From: Phymatolithon calcareum
Taxonomy: Eukaryota; Rhodophyta; Florideophyceae; Hapalidiales
Direction: 5' to 3'
DNA length: 64,000 bases
Assembly (NCBI GenBank): GCA_977006965.1
Contig: OZ345363.1
Span: 2,852,001-2,916,000, forward strand
Of the stretch, positions 9,463 through 19,141 are shown piece by piece. How positions within the stretch are numbered: the first letter of the stretch is position 1; each line of letters opens with the position of its first letter. A program made the position numbers and the translations under genes. Below the pieces are notes generated by a model. It saw only the letters and a list, made by a program, of their open reading frames with translations. It did not search any database and was not told the origin of the DNA.

Positions 9463-10948
9463 CAGTAACGACCACAATTAGTGCGGATTCCTAAATAGTG
9501 CGGGTTCCTAATTAGTACGTCAGATTCCAAATTAGTGTGGGCCGCACTAATTGTTGTCTCCTCTTTTTGTTAGCGTGGATGCACTAATTAGGGTCTCTAA
9601 AATAATTTTTTTCGGAAAGGTTATATCATTCTCATGCGCTGTTTTCAACTTGAAATCTTCCACGTACTACTGTCCACCTGACAGTAGCTTGGAAAGTCTC
9701 CTCAGATCCATTGGCACGGGCCTCTCTTTTATGTGCTGAGCATCGCTGGGTGTCTGCTTCCATGGAATTTCATTTACACTCTGCAAGGTGGTGCTGGAAA
9801 TGGAGTGTCGAGTAAGGTGCTGGATACCTGAGCAGCAACTGTATTCCGAGGATATGTAAGGCACTACAGTAGCTCTCTGCACACATTTTAATCGTTTTCA
9901 CACTATGTAAGGCTGTCATTATAAACCTCTGTAAAGTGCTGCATTCGAGACGCATAAGTTACCCGGAAATTAAAACAAGCAAGTTTATCTCTGCTGTCAC
10001 TGTGCTATCAGCACTTCATCTACAGCAGCTCGTGTTACGTCTCCAGAAAACATAACTCCAGTTTCAAACCATCTCTTGTTAAAATCTTTATGCTTTCGCT
10101 CTTCGTTAAAACATAACTCCAGTTTTGTCCTTTTCTGTGCAAGAGATGCATACATTACGTCAATGGTGTACTATTAATGACTTTTTGTAAGAACAATAGC
10201 GATTTGAAAAGGCATTTAAAGAGCGATACCTGAAGCCGGTCATCAGAAAAACAAAATCTCGATATTGAACATCACCTCCAGCAGTATACCGTTCTGCAAT
10301 ATCATCCTTCACGGTATGCTGGAAGACGAAGAAAAAGAGCTCATTGCTCTAAAAAGCCGCCTTTGGCGTATGGGCTTCGACAAGAACAATCGACCATCTC
10401 AGAAAACAAGGACAGAGTTCCCGAAGCCTCCACTGCTGTATTTGAGTTTCTTTGCAAATATCCTGGCAATACAATCGCAAGGCAATGGAAAATTCTACTC
10501 GAAATCTATGTAAGCTCGGACATTGACGGCGACTTGGAGAACACAAAGCAATGCTCCAATGCGGTCTCGGTATGGAAAACGGGGTGTGGAAAGTGTCGCA
10601 GTTGAAAAGAGAGTTGCAAGAGATTGTCCGTGAGCATAAAGTGCATTTCGAAGGGGAGCCAGTACCAGATCTTGGAGAGAAGTCCGCGAACATACAGGAA
10701 GATGTATAATTTATTCACTCGGTCGTCTTCTAATAGCAATATGTACTTTCCTTTCTTATATCTCGTCTTGCTGGCGAGAATAGTGTTTCTATAAACCTGG
10801 CGCACTAATTGTTGGTCACAACTATTAGTGCGGGTTCCTAAATAGTATACCAGGTTCCTGAATAGTGCGGTCCACACTAATTGTTGGTTCCAGCTTGGAT
10901 TTTCATGTTCCTAATTAGTGCGGTCCGCACTAATTGTGGTCATTACTG
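9463..10948. mobile_element. Non-autonomous Tc1/mariner-like element
   Basis: The ends are 27-bp inverted repeats, counted with the flanking TA (9461-9487 and 10924-10950), identical at 26 positions. They begin TACAGTAAYGACCACAAT and continue TAGTGCGGA. The flanking TA on both sides fits the TA target duplication of the Tc1/mariner superfamily, and CAGT ends are typical. Just inside each end are several more copies of ATTAGTGCGG and its complement, in direct and palindromic order (9478-9560, 10800-10940). No DDE transposase is recognisable inside the ~1.49 kb; only short ORFs (10265-10513, 10363-10605) are open. Confidence 0.78.
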
Positions 10949-10950
10949 TA

Positions 10951-13092
10951 GTTCTCTTAGTATTTTTAAAGATTGGATTGATTCTGCTTGAAGTTCCAGA
11001 TTGTCTTCCGTCCTTCTCTCCAGCGATAATGCGGTCGTTTGGAAACGTGAGAAAACGACCAATGGAAGAGTGGTGCAACCAGCAAAGTGAGAGTCAAGCG
11101 ATGCTATTGGCATGATCCGTTGATCCCATGCAGATCATCTGGTCATTGGCTTCGATTTCAGTCTTCACACTGTTCTACAGAGCATCAAAATTCGCTCAAT
11201 TCCGGCGAATAATCTCCGCGGCGGAGTTTTGCACACCTTTGGTCTAGGAAGTAATGGCATCTAAAGATGTTTCACCTTAATGGGTAGGTAGAAGCGAACT
11301 ATCCATATGGGTATCGCTGATAGGGGAGTGTAAGAGTTAGCAATTGGTAAGGCCCCCCGTACCGCCAATTTTTTAACTTGTGTCCTCATATAGAATCGTT
11401 CAGCGACTGGTGCGAAGCCCAAATGTAGGCCTAGATCGCAGATCGAGCTACTCAACAAGATCGTAGAAGGGTACTGTGTATTGGCTTGACTCGGGGACAC
11501 TATCGCGGGCTCGACCCAAGCTCCGTCAGCACTGCCTACTGAAGACAACGACTATGGAGGGAGTGAGGTGTGTCAGGATGGTGCAATGTCACGACCAGGC
11601 CTTGGACGAACATTCTGTTCCCCTTGACATACGTAGGTGCTCTTAGAACGATTAGGAGTCCTAATTTAGGACGCTGGACTGCTGTTAGATATGTCTGCCG
11701 AGTCGGCAGACTCCATCGGGTTTATGTGAAATATTGGTCAAGAATAGTATCTTTTTTCTGGTGTCGCGCCCACTGCATTTCTTTTCCCGTTGCTGCCCCA
11801 TTCCCGGACTCGACAGCAAGGCTGAGTCTGTAAGGAATGCTGTAAGCGCTTTTGTTTCTCGCGACTGTACGCCACGAACTTTGATCGCGATCCACATGGA
11901 ACGCCGAATCAGAGGCATGCGACTCTAGTTTCCTTGTCTAGGTGATCCGCTGTGCCACACGTGCAACGTGTCCCATGCGCAGGTAGAACTTTTGTTTTTC
12001 GCTTTGCTAGTAGTATATAAGATAGTTTGTCCCTTCCTCTTAGTAAAGGACGGTGGAGGTTTCTGGATTTCGGCTCGAGTGCTTGGATCCTACACGCATC
12101 AAGCCTGTGAATTCCCTCGACCACGCGGAGTCGGAGACTTTCCACCCCTTTCTGATCGCTTCTTCTTCCGTGCAAGCCGGTACGGCGAGAACCTAGCGAC
12201 AGATCCGTCCCTTTTCTTTTCGTGCGTTCGCCTCAAGATCGACGGCCCTTCCAAGGTCGCCGCCTCAACAGACGACGTCGATTCTGCCCGTCTGTTCTCG
12301 TGCTGAAAGCACTTCGCCGCACAAGCCGGTGTGGAGTCGCTTCTCTCAACGCGCCGAACACCTGTGTTGTTCTGTTCCGGTACACTATCTGAAGTTGACA
12401 GCCCATCCAAGGTCGCCATCATCCAGAGTTGCCGACATCGCTCAACTCTTTACACCCTTCCTTCTTTTTGCTTTCCTCATCATTCACCACACGCGTCATC
12501 AGGACGCCTATTTCTCCCACTCCCCTTTTCCTTCTCTTCGTTTCTTGTTTTCTCTTCTTTCTCTTTTCTTTCTTCACTTCAATCATTTATTCTTTTTGTC
12601 TCTCCCGCACTTTTTCTCTCCTCCGGTCTTCTCTGAGCAGAGTAGCGTCGGGTTCTTGTGAGCCTGGCGCCACATCTGGTCATCATCCACCGTGTTCTGA
12701 GCTCTTACATAGCCTGCTGTTGTTCGCTTTCCCAGTATGTTTCTGGGTTCGACAAGTGGCCCATAAGATACCGTCCGACAAGTTTGGATTGTGAGTATGC
12801 CGCTGGAATACAAAAGTCTTGATCGGTTGCTTGCTTGCCGTCTTGATATGGCAGACTGTAAATTGAAACCCTAAGGTACAATGGAGACGATTTACAGAAC
12901 ATCCAGTTGTCATCAGACTGTCCATATCTGAAAAATAACAATAAAATGTAATACATACTAGTGCTGTTTCGTACTGTACACTGCATTACGGTGGAGAGGA
13001 ATCTTCAAAACTGGTCTGCATTTGCGTCATTTCGGAAAACTACTGTACTGTATCCAGCTTTTGCCACTGTACACGAATGTACGGAATACGAA
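10951..13092. other. Gene-free interval with LTR-like leader sequence
   Basis: No convincing gene. Around 12012-12020 is TATATAAG. It is followed by ~600 bases with two partial repeats of the block CCNTCCAAGGTCGCC (near 12247 and 12405) and of ACAAGCCGGT (12173, 12321), a long pyrimidine-rich run (about 12455-12640), and TGGCGCCACATCTGG at 12665. That order (TATA, leader, then a tRNA-primer-like TGGCGCCA) recalls a retrotransposon LTR plus primer-binding site, but I found no second LTR and no coding sequence. Confidence 0.3.
12455..12640 (+). repeat. Polypyrimidine tract
   Basis: About 185 bases made almost wholly of C and T (CTTCC, TTCTCTTC, TTTCTTTC motifs) on the plus strand. No protein function should be read from the three open frames that cross it, since they are artefacts of composition. 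Confidence 0.8.
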
Positions 13093-13168
13093 ATGGAAGG
13101 TAGCAACTGAGGAAGCCTTTCTCGTATATTCGCAAGACTGCGAGGATTTTATTTAAATAATAAACTTC
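13093..13168 (+). repeat. LINE 3'-end fragment (family A)
   Basis: Contains AAGGTAGCAACTGAGGAAGCC, then CTCGTATATTCG and an A/T-rich tail with AATAAAC. The same module follows a reverse-transcriptase ORF at 44439-44512 and recurs at 38720-38785 and, inverted, at 52600-52675. It is therefore a 5'-truncated LINE insertion. Confidence 0.65.
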
Positions 13169-13821
13169 AATTGAAAAAAGTACACGGCTGCTTTTCTTCA
13201 CAACACTGTAGGCATGTTTGGACGATGCTTCTGCAGTGAGCAAGTGGTGCAGAACAAGCAGAAAAACTGTTCATATGGAGAAAGATGCAGGGGACTCATC
13301 TGCAGTGGAAAACTCGAGTTAGATGTTATAAGCGATGACGATAATGACAATTTTTCTGGCAGGAAGAAGGATGATCTCGATATCAGTACAGTATAACAAC
13401 TTCTCTTCCAATTGCCTTGAACATCACAGCTTATCTAGTACCAAACTTGTTCTCATCCGTCTTCGTGTTTACCTCAAGTTTAGTGGTTGACTTCCGTGCG
13501 CCATCCAACGGCACGGAACTGCAGAGAGATATACAGTAAACTTCCTTCATGCTGTGCCGACAGCAATGTAAAGCACAATTACATGCCCAGTGAATACTGT
13601 ATATGAATTGCCATCAGCTGCACGATCCTTTTCACCTCCGCCCCTGCGGCAATACGAATACATTTGCAATTGCAGAATACAATGCCTCATATTTCGCAAG
13701 CATCGTTTTCATCCCGCCATGATACTGTACCCAGCACACAGACGCACACACCTCGCCCGACCTTCCTCCCTCTTAAACCATTTCATTATCCCAAGCAAAC
13801 CCACCCTGCCCTAACTGCAAA

Positions 13822-15135
13822 ATGCCGATCCCCTCGCCACGCAAGCCCAAGCAACCCCGCTGCGTCCGTGCGGCTGTCATAACCACTGCATGCACCTTCC
13901 TCGCCCTAATTATTTCGCTGACCTTCCTGCAACTCTTCCGCCTGAACGACATAACAGACGACAGTGCCCTCCGTCTCGGTCTCACAACGCCCGACCGCCC
14001 GCCGCATCGCCTCGGCGTGAAACTCGCCTATTTCATTCAAGTCAGTGGCTCGAATCATCCGCGTCTCCCCGCCCTCCTGCGAGCATTATGTGAACCCGGT
14101 CAACACACGGCGTACGCCGTGCACTTCGACAAGTCAATGCCTGACCTCACAGTATCCGCCGCCACGGTCGCCTCCCGCGCTGCGCTCAACGCCGCCGGCT
14201 GTGCACCTGCCGACATGTCCCTTATTCCACGCGAGCACGTCACCTACCGCGGAATAACCCTCACGCACAACATAATCTCCGCGGCTGCGCACCTACTGCG
14301 CACCGGCACTGCGTTCGACTATTTCATCAACCTGTCAGCTTCCGACTATCCCACAGCGCGACCACGTCTCATCCGTCAGCTACTGAGTTTCCCCGACGTC
14401 ACAGATCACCGTCTTTCCTTCGTGGCCTGGTCGAAGAAAGAGACATGGCCGCGATTTACACGCATGCGTCTTGCAACGAAGCATATTGATTCCGCGCTCG
14501 CCTCCGGTGGACGCGGCACTTTTTTCCGCAACGTGGATTCCAATGATCTGATGCCGCATGTTGATTTCGCCGTGGCGAAAAGTTCGTCGTGGTTTATACT
14601 CACCCGTGAACTTGTCGAGCATTTCGTTCTTGATGCGAAGGCGCGACGTATGCTGTCCGTGTTTGCATTTTCCGATATTGGAGACGAGCATTATTTCGCA
14701 AGTGTCATGTGGAACACCACTTACTTTCGAAACCGTGCGGTTTCGTCCAGTTTTCGCAACATTTTCTTCACGGCTCCGAACGGCAGTGCCGCGCTTGCGG
14801 CTGACGGCGTCACCAGGAGCACTTTGCATCCGTACTTTGTGGATGATGTGGACGAGGATGGGAAACTGCTGTTCTGGGAAGCACTTGCGGCGAAACCGGC
14901 GTTCTTCACACGCAAGTTGCGCAGGATGGATGGACTTCTCACGGATAAGATTGATGCGCAAATGCTGGGTAGTGCACAGCACATCACGGAAGAGGATCAG
15001 ATGCGGAGAGCAGAGTACGAAAAGAAGCTTTGTAGCATTTTTGAGAGAGTTGTTCGGAGACATTTGGAAAATAATCCAGAGGTTGCGAGCGACACATTGC
15101 AGCCTTTTAGGTCTGCTTTTGCTCAACGGACATAG
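13822..15135 (+). CDS. GT14-type glycosyltransferase (core-2/I-branching 'Branch' family)
   Basis: 437 aa, single exon, ATG at 13822. A short basic cytosolic tail is followed by one membrane anchor (~17-40), giving a type II Golgi topology. The lumenal domain starts with LAYFIQVSG, then has HFDK, the family hallmark YFINLSASDYP (~170-180), an SSWFILTRELVE block and DEHYFASVMWNT (~285-297). These are the conserved blocks of GT14 enzymes (N-acetylglucosaminyl-, xylosyl- and glucuronosyltransferases that add branches). Donor and acceptor cannot be read from the sequence. In a red alga a role in wall galactan or glycoprotein branching is possible, as inference. No introns. A GC-rich N-terminal half contrasts with a more AT-rich C-terminal half. 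Confidence 0.88.
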   Translation: MPIPSPRKPKQPRCVRAAVITTACTFLALIISLTFLQLFRLNDITDDSALRLGLTTPDRPPHRLGVKLAYFIQVSGSNHPRLPALLRALCEPGQHTAYAVHFDKSMPDLTVSAATVASRAALNAAGCAPADMSLIPREHVTYRGITLTHNIISAAAHLLRTGTAFDYFINLSASDYPTARPRLIRQLLSFPDVTDHRLSFVAWSKKETWPRFTRMRLATKHIDSALASGGRGTFFRNVDSNDLMPHVDFAVAKSSSWFILTRELVEHFVLDAKARRMLSVFAFSDIGDEHYFASVMWNTTYFRNRAVSSSFRNIFFTAPNGSAALAADGVTRSTLHPYFVDDVDEDGKLLFWEALAAKPAFFTRKLRRMDGLLTDKIDAQMLGSAQHITEEDQMRRAEYEKKLCSIFERVVRRHLENNPEVASDTLQPFRSAFAQRT

Positions 15136-15533
15136 CATAGCACTTGGAAATTTCTGTTCTAGACATCGTGAGCAGGTGAAACGGATTCGAACTTTCGATA
15201 AATAGTGCCATCGGATGTTTCGGCCAAGAGAAGAATGGCATCGACGATATTGATCCGCCATTTACAGTACAGCAAGTCTTGCAATCAAGCGGTAAAAGGC
15301 AAGTGAACTGGGAAGCCGATTAGAGCTGATGTGCGCTTCCACCCAAGAAGACACGGCAGGCTTGAGTTTGGCAGCTGTGCACTTCCCATGTACAAAAAAC
15401 TTTTGTGTAGTAAATTTCATTTACCCAGATGGCACTGAGCAAACTTTCCTCTGCCTTGACACACGGTGCAGGAAGACAAAACACTGACATCGATTGCGCG
15501 ACCTACGATAGTGCAATGAGGAAAATCTTCAAT
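15136..15533. other. Intergenic, convergent gene ends
   Basis: 3' flanks of the GT14 gene (plus) and of the 277-aa minus-strand gene. Nothing recognisable besides short open frames. Confidence 0.5.
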
Positions 15534-16367
15534 TCACGTAAGACGATCAAAAAATCCGCGGAGCGCCTCTGTAGCCTGCGTCGCAGCACTCTTCGCCTGC
15601 CTGGCCGCTCCCTTCGCTGCATTCCCCAACCGCATAATCTGTTTCTCCTCCTCCGAAAGCTCCCCCGTCCGTGCCGCCTCATCCCGTTCCCGCCTTTGAC
15701 CCTTGTCATCCATACCAGGCGGCACCCATTCCCAACTGACGCCTTCCCAAGGCACCTTCTTCCTGCGCCGTCCGCCCTGCAGAGGCGGCAGAAAGAATTT
15801 GTCCGCTCCCGATGCCTCCGCACTGCGAGCCATAACCTGCATGTCAAACCACGCGAGCCGCAGCGCGTTCAACAGCGGCACGAGAAACTCGTTCAATACA
15901 CGCGCGGCGAGCGCAACCGCAGCACGAACGAGCCCGGCAGGGGAGGAGAGTGCACGCGGAGGCGGGGCAGATTCCAATTCTTCAGCGTCGTCGGCGGCCC
16001 ATGCCGAGCGACTGCCCGCGAAGAGATCGTTTCCGGATCGTGTCACTGGTGGTTTGCGCGGACGTGGGGCGACTAGCTGCGAGAGAGAGGTGAGCACGGC
16101 TACTAAACCTGCGCCACGGGACGCTGCGGGAAGTCCGGCACCTCGGAGGATGGCCGCTGCTACCAGCAAGGCCGCGGTTGCTACGCGGCGGGTGTTGGGC
16201 AGTCGGCGAGAGGAGAGTGCTGGTTGAGATGTGCAGCGAGTGGTGCAGAGGCGGGGGCGACGGGCGGGTGGGCGGAATGGTTGCAATAGAGGGGTGGAGA
16301 GGAAGCAAGGAAAGTGTCGAGGACGGCGCGGGGTCGTCGTCGAGGTGGAGAATCTGCAGGGCTGCAT
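15534..16367 (-). CDS. Unknown protein, probably organelle-targeted
   Basis: 277 aa if the first ATG (16367) is used; the frame stays open 22 codons further upstream but without ATG. The N-terminal ~60 residues are rich in Arg, Ser, Thr and Pro with no acidic residues (transit-peptide-like). An Ala-rich hydrophobic segment follows (~65-95, VATAALLVAAAI). A second moderately hydrophobic stretch is AGLVRAAVALAARVLNEFLVPLLNAL. The C-terminal part is charged and helical (EGVSWEWVPPGM, SEEEKQIMRLGNAAKGAARQ). No known domain is recognised. It is divergent from the ClpR-like gene with 341 bp between the two starts, so a shared promoter is possible. A plastid location is inference. Confidence 0.6.
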   Translation of the reverse strand: MQPCRFSTSTTTPRRPRHFPCFLSTPLLQPFRPPARRPRLCTTRCTSQPALSSRRLPNTRRVATAALLVAAAILRGAGLPAASRGAGLVAVLTSLSQLVAPRPRKPPVTRSGNDLFAGSRSAWAADDAEELESAPPPRALSSPAGLVRAAVALAARVLNEFLVPLLNALRLAWFDMQVMARSAEASGADKFFLPPLQGGRRRKKVPWEGVSWEWVPPGMDDKGQRRERDEAARTGELSEEEKQIMRLGNAAKGAARQAKSAATQATEALRGFFDRLT

Positions 16368-16564
16368 CTTCAGGACGTCGCCAAGGTGGTGAAGAAAAAC
16401 AGGAAGGATGCAAGGGACGGAAGTAAATGGCAATTGGTAACAAAACTCAAATTTTGGGTTGCATGTTATGATTTTGTGTCAGATCTTGTAGTATTTGTGC
16501 GACTTGTGTCCACGATAATAAAATATTTTGAGAATCGGGATATAATTTCGAAATATTTCGTAAA

Positions 16565-16582
16565 AACCAGTCATGACTGGTT
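16565..16582. promoter_or_regulatory. Perfect 18-bp palindrome in the divergent promoter
   Basis: AACCAGTCATGACTGGTT reads the same on both strands. It lies 127 bp upstream of the ClpR-like start and within the region shared with the minus-strand gene. It could be a dimeric transcription-factor site or chance; only the symmetry is seen. Confidence 0.4.
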
Positions 16583-16708
16583 AATGGAATGCTCGTTGAG
16601 ATCACGTCGCAATTCTCGTTCTCACCGAGCGATTTCAACAAGTACACATTTCCACACCTTGCCTTCACGTTGTTCACGCAGTTAGCTGCCCCAAGATCCC
16701 CAACCACA

Positions 16709-17551
16709 ATGGTTGGCGAAAATCCTGCTTCAAAGAGCGCATGTTGCGCAGAACCTGCATTTGTCGCGGGGGGACCGGGGGCAAAATGGGGCTGCGCCTC
16801 CGTGGGAGCGTCGACAGGAAGCAAGGGCTTATCACGACGTCCGCGCACGGCAGGGCTGGCGCGCAGCGCAAATGGAGCACGAATGATGGCCGGCGGCGTG
16901 CCAAAGGTGCCATACAAGGCTCCAGGAGCGCAGAACCACGAGTTCATCGACATTTTCAACCGTCTCTACCGCGAGCGCATCATCTACGTCGGCAACGATC
17001 TCGACGACGAAACCGCCAACCAGATCATCGCCGTCCTCCTCTACCTGGACCAGGACGACGCCAATGCCGGTGTGCAGATGTACTTCAACTCTCCAGGCGG
17101 GACAATCCCTGCCGGCCTAGCAGTGTACGACTGCATGAAAGCCATGAAGTATCCGATCACAACGTTAAATCTCGGCCTGGCCGCCAGCATGGGTGCCTTT
17201 CTCGTCGGCGCCGGCACAAAGGGTAAACGCATGGCGCTCCCAAATTCACGCTTTCTACTACAAAGCCCCAGTCTACCGGACGTTGTGCGCGGACAGGCGA
17301 GCGATGTGGCCATCGAGGTTAAAAACATCCTCGCGCAACGCGACCGCATAGTGGAAGGTCTTGTCGCCTTCACCGGACGCAGTTTCGACGAAGTCAAATC
17401 AGATCTAGCACGCGACATGTACCTCACCGCACCAGAGGCGCGCGAATACGGATTAATTGACCGCGTCCTCACCCCAAAGGTCCCGGAGCCCTCCAGCAGA
17501 TTTCTGGACGGCCTTGCAGACACTACCCCATCCTCACCTTCCTTCGTATGA
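16709..17551 (+). CDS. Plastid Clp protease ClpR-like (probably non-catalytic) subunit
   Basis: 280 aa from the ATG at 16709, which has a good context (ACCACAATGG). An in-frame ATG at 16589 would add 40 residues. Residues 1-~70 are Ala/Ser/Arg-rich like a plastid transit peptide, and the Clp fold begins near 75 (FNRLYRERIIYVG). Of the catalytic triad, Ser160 (LAASMGAFL) and Asp236 (ARDMYL) are present. The segment that is MIHQP in active ClpP reads LLQSP here, so the His is Gln185, followed by a 2-residue insertion (SLPDVV). Loss of a triad residue defines ClpR subunits in cyanobacteria and plastids, which build the Clp ring without cleaving. The C-terminus (PEAREYGLIDRVL) is normal. No introns. 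Confidence 0.88.
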   Translation: MVGENPASKSACCAEPAFVAGGPGAKWGCASVGASTGSKGLSRRPRTAGLARSANGARMMAGGVPKVPYKAPGAQNHEFIDIFNRLYRERIIYVGNDLDDETANQIIAVLLYLDQDDANAGVQMYFNSPGGTIPAGLAVYDCMKAMKYPITTLNLGLAASMGAFLVGAGTKGKRMALPNSRFLLQSPSLPDVVRGQASDVAIEVKNILAQRDRIVEGLVAFTGRSFDEVKSDLARDMYLTAPEAREYGLIDRVLTPKVPEPSSRFLDGLADTTPSSPSFV

Positions 17552-17634
17552 CAGAAAGTATGATCCATAAACCAAAAACTTACACCCCTCCCTCCTCCCG
17601 CCCAACTTCCACACTCATCCCGTGGCGACACACA

Positions 17635-18267
17635 ATGCACACACATCCATTCATCCTCCTCGCCCTCTCCGTGGCCCTCCTCCCACCGCCCGCAGCGGCC
17701 GACCCGGCATGGACAGACGCGTCGTGCGCGCAGCACGGCGAGTGCGGCGCACTGCTGACGCGCTACGCAGGTCTGATCTCCGGTGAGGAATGCTTCTCCG
17801 TGCACGAAACAGGCTTCTGCGCACGCGTCTGTCTGCGCTCCCTGAGAGCGCTACTCGCCCGCCGCGCATGGCCGACCTGCGAGCGAAGATGCGCGTGGAG
17901 CCCGGCCACAGCGGCCGCGGCGCGCGGATGGCTGGACTGGTGCGAGGAGCGCGCCGTGCCGGAGGAGCCGCTCCCGGCGCCGGCGGAGCAAGCCGCGGAG
18001 CCGGAGCCGGCGCGCGGCGGCGGACGGGGTAGGAGACTGGTTGTGGCGGTTGTTGTTGCGGTTGTTGCGATGGCGATGGCGGCGGCGCTTGTGAGGGTGC
18101 CTGGTGTGCAGGCGGCGGTGAGGACGGCGGCGAGGAGGTTGGCGGGACGGGGGAAGGGGACGGCGGGGAGAGGCATTCTGGAGGGGGCACCGGATCGGTC
18201 GGAGATTAAGCGCATTGCGCAGGGGGCGAGGAGGCATCTTAAGGCTATGCGGAGTAATCTTGATTGA
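17635..18267 (+). CDS. Cys-rich single-pass membrane protein, unknown
   Basis: 210 aa from the ATG at 17635; this start is preferred because it opens directly with a signal peptide (HPFILLALSVALLPPPAAA). An upstream in-frame ATG at 17548 overlaps the stop of the ClpR gene and would bury the signal. The ectodomain (~25-110) holds eight cysteines (CAQHGEC, EECF, FCARVC, TCERRC, WCEE), enough for four disulfides. A Pro/Glu/Ala linker follows, then one membrane helix (~142-162, VVVAVVAMAMAAALV) and a basic cytosolic tail with RRLAGRGKG. A type I surface or secretory-pathway protein is inferred; I know no family. It starts only 83 bp after the ClpR stop. Confidence 0.65.
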   Translation: MHTHPFILLALSVALLPPPAAADPAWTDASCAQHGECGALLTRYAGLISGEECFSVHETGFCARVCLRSLRALLARRAWPTCERRCAWSPATAAAARGWLDWCEERAVPEEPLPAPAEQAAEPEPARGGGRGRRLVVAVVVAVVAMAMAAALVRVPGVQAAVRTAARRLAGRGKGTAGRGILEGAPDRSEIKRIAQGARRHLKAMRSNLD

Positions 18268-19141
18268 GGGATGCCGGTGCGAATGTACACGGTTGGGAGG
18301 TGTGGCGTATTGGCGTTTGTGAGAGATGGCGGACAGAAAGAGAGGAGAGAGTGGATGTATGGACAAGCTTGGGAAGATATATTTACTGCACTAATTTGTA
18401 CAACAACAACTATAAACATATCCGGCTTGTTCATTAATCGGTGTACGCTTTTGCCTAGCAAGGACACACGAGGCGCACGGCTGAACGAGCGGAGGGAGGG
18501 GCGGGACCTGCAGTCAGATATGGTCATGTGGTATGTACTGTGTTTGTGGACTTCACCATCAGACGTGTGAGCGAGCGCAATATGTATGTCACCATTGCCG
18601 TCCCTTCGCTGTTAAAAGTGCCTCAGCAACCACCCCGTACTTATTCTCTGTCGGCATTGTTTCCTTTCCGCAGCAGTAATGGTGTCTCGATTAACTGTAA
18701 CCATCTCGGAGGTTGGATCGATTACCATTTAGCGCCTCATTCTATTCGAAGAAAGGGTGGGTGGGTGATGCTTTCTAACGACTATTGTAGCTTACGATGA
18801 TGTGCAGATCGCATCGCCGTGAGGTGGCGGAAAATATTTTCCATGTCCAAACATTCAACTGTCTGCTTCAGCTGGGCGCTTGGTGTACTCCCGGAAGTAC
18901 CATCACTGTACGCACGAACGGAACAAACAGAAAAATTTTCCGTTCGCCGCCCTGTACTACCGATCCCCCGCTACTGATTGATCTCTAAAAAATTTCCATG
19001 TGGTTCCTCTACGACGTTCAAATTCTTGACTGAAAAGGCGAAAGTCGCAACGCGTATCCAACGCCAACCCTTCTTCCACAACTCTCCCTTCGTTCATTCT
19101 GCCCAGCACCTCAACGCGTTCACGGCAATCTGCAACAAGCA
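18268..19141. other. Intergenic
   Basis: Only short ORFs; no motif, repeat or RNA gene recognised. The ~60 bases before the next gene (CAACGCGTTCACGGCAATC) are its likely 5' leader. Confidence 0.5.

Noticed and set aside
12012-12680. LTR with primer-binding site (TATA, leader repeats, TGGCGCCA)
   Set aside because: No second LTR, no target duplication and no gag/pol follow. Kept only as a description of the interval.
14380-15261. Minus-strand frame of 293 codons
   Set aside because: Antisense of the GT14 gene, which has clear family motifs.
17041-17805. Minus-strand frame of 254 codons
   Set aside because: Antisense of the ClpR-like and Cys-rich genes; GC-driven open frame.
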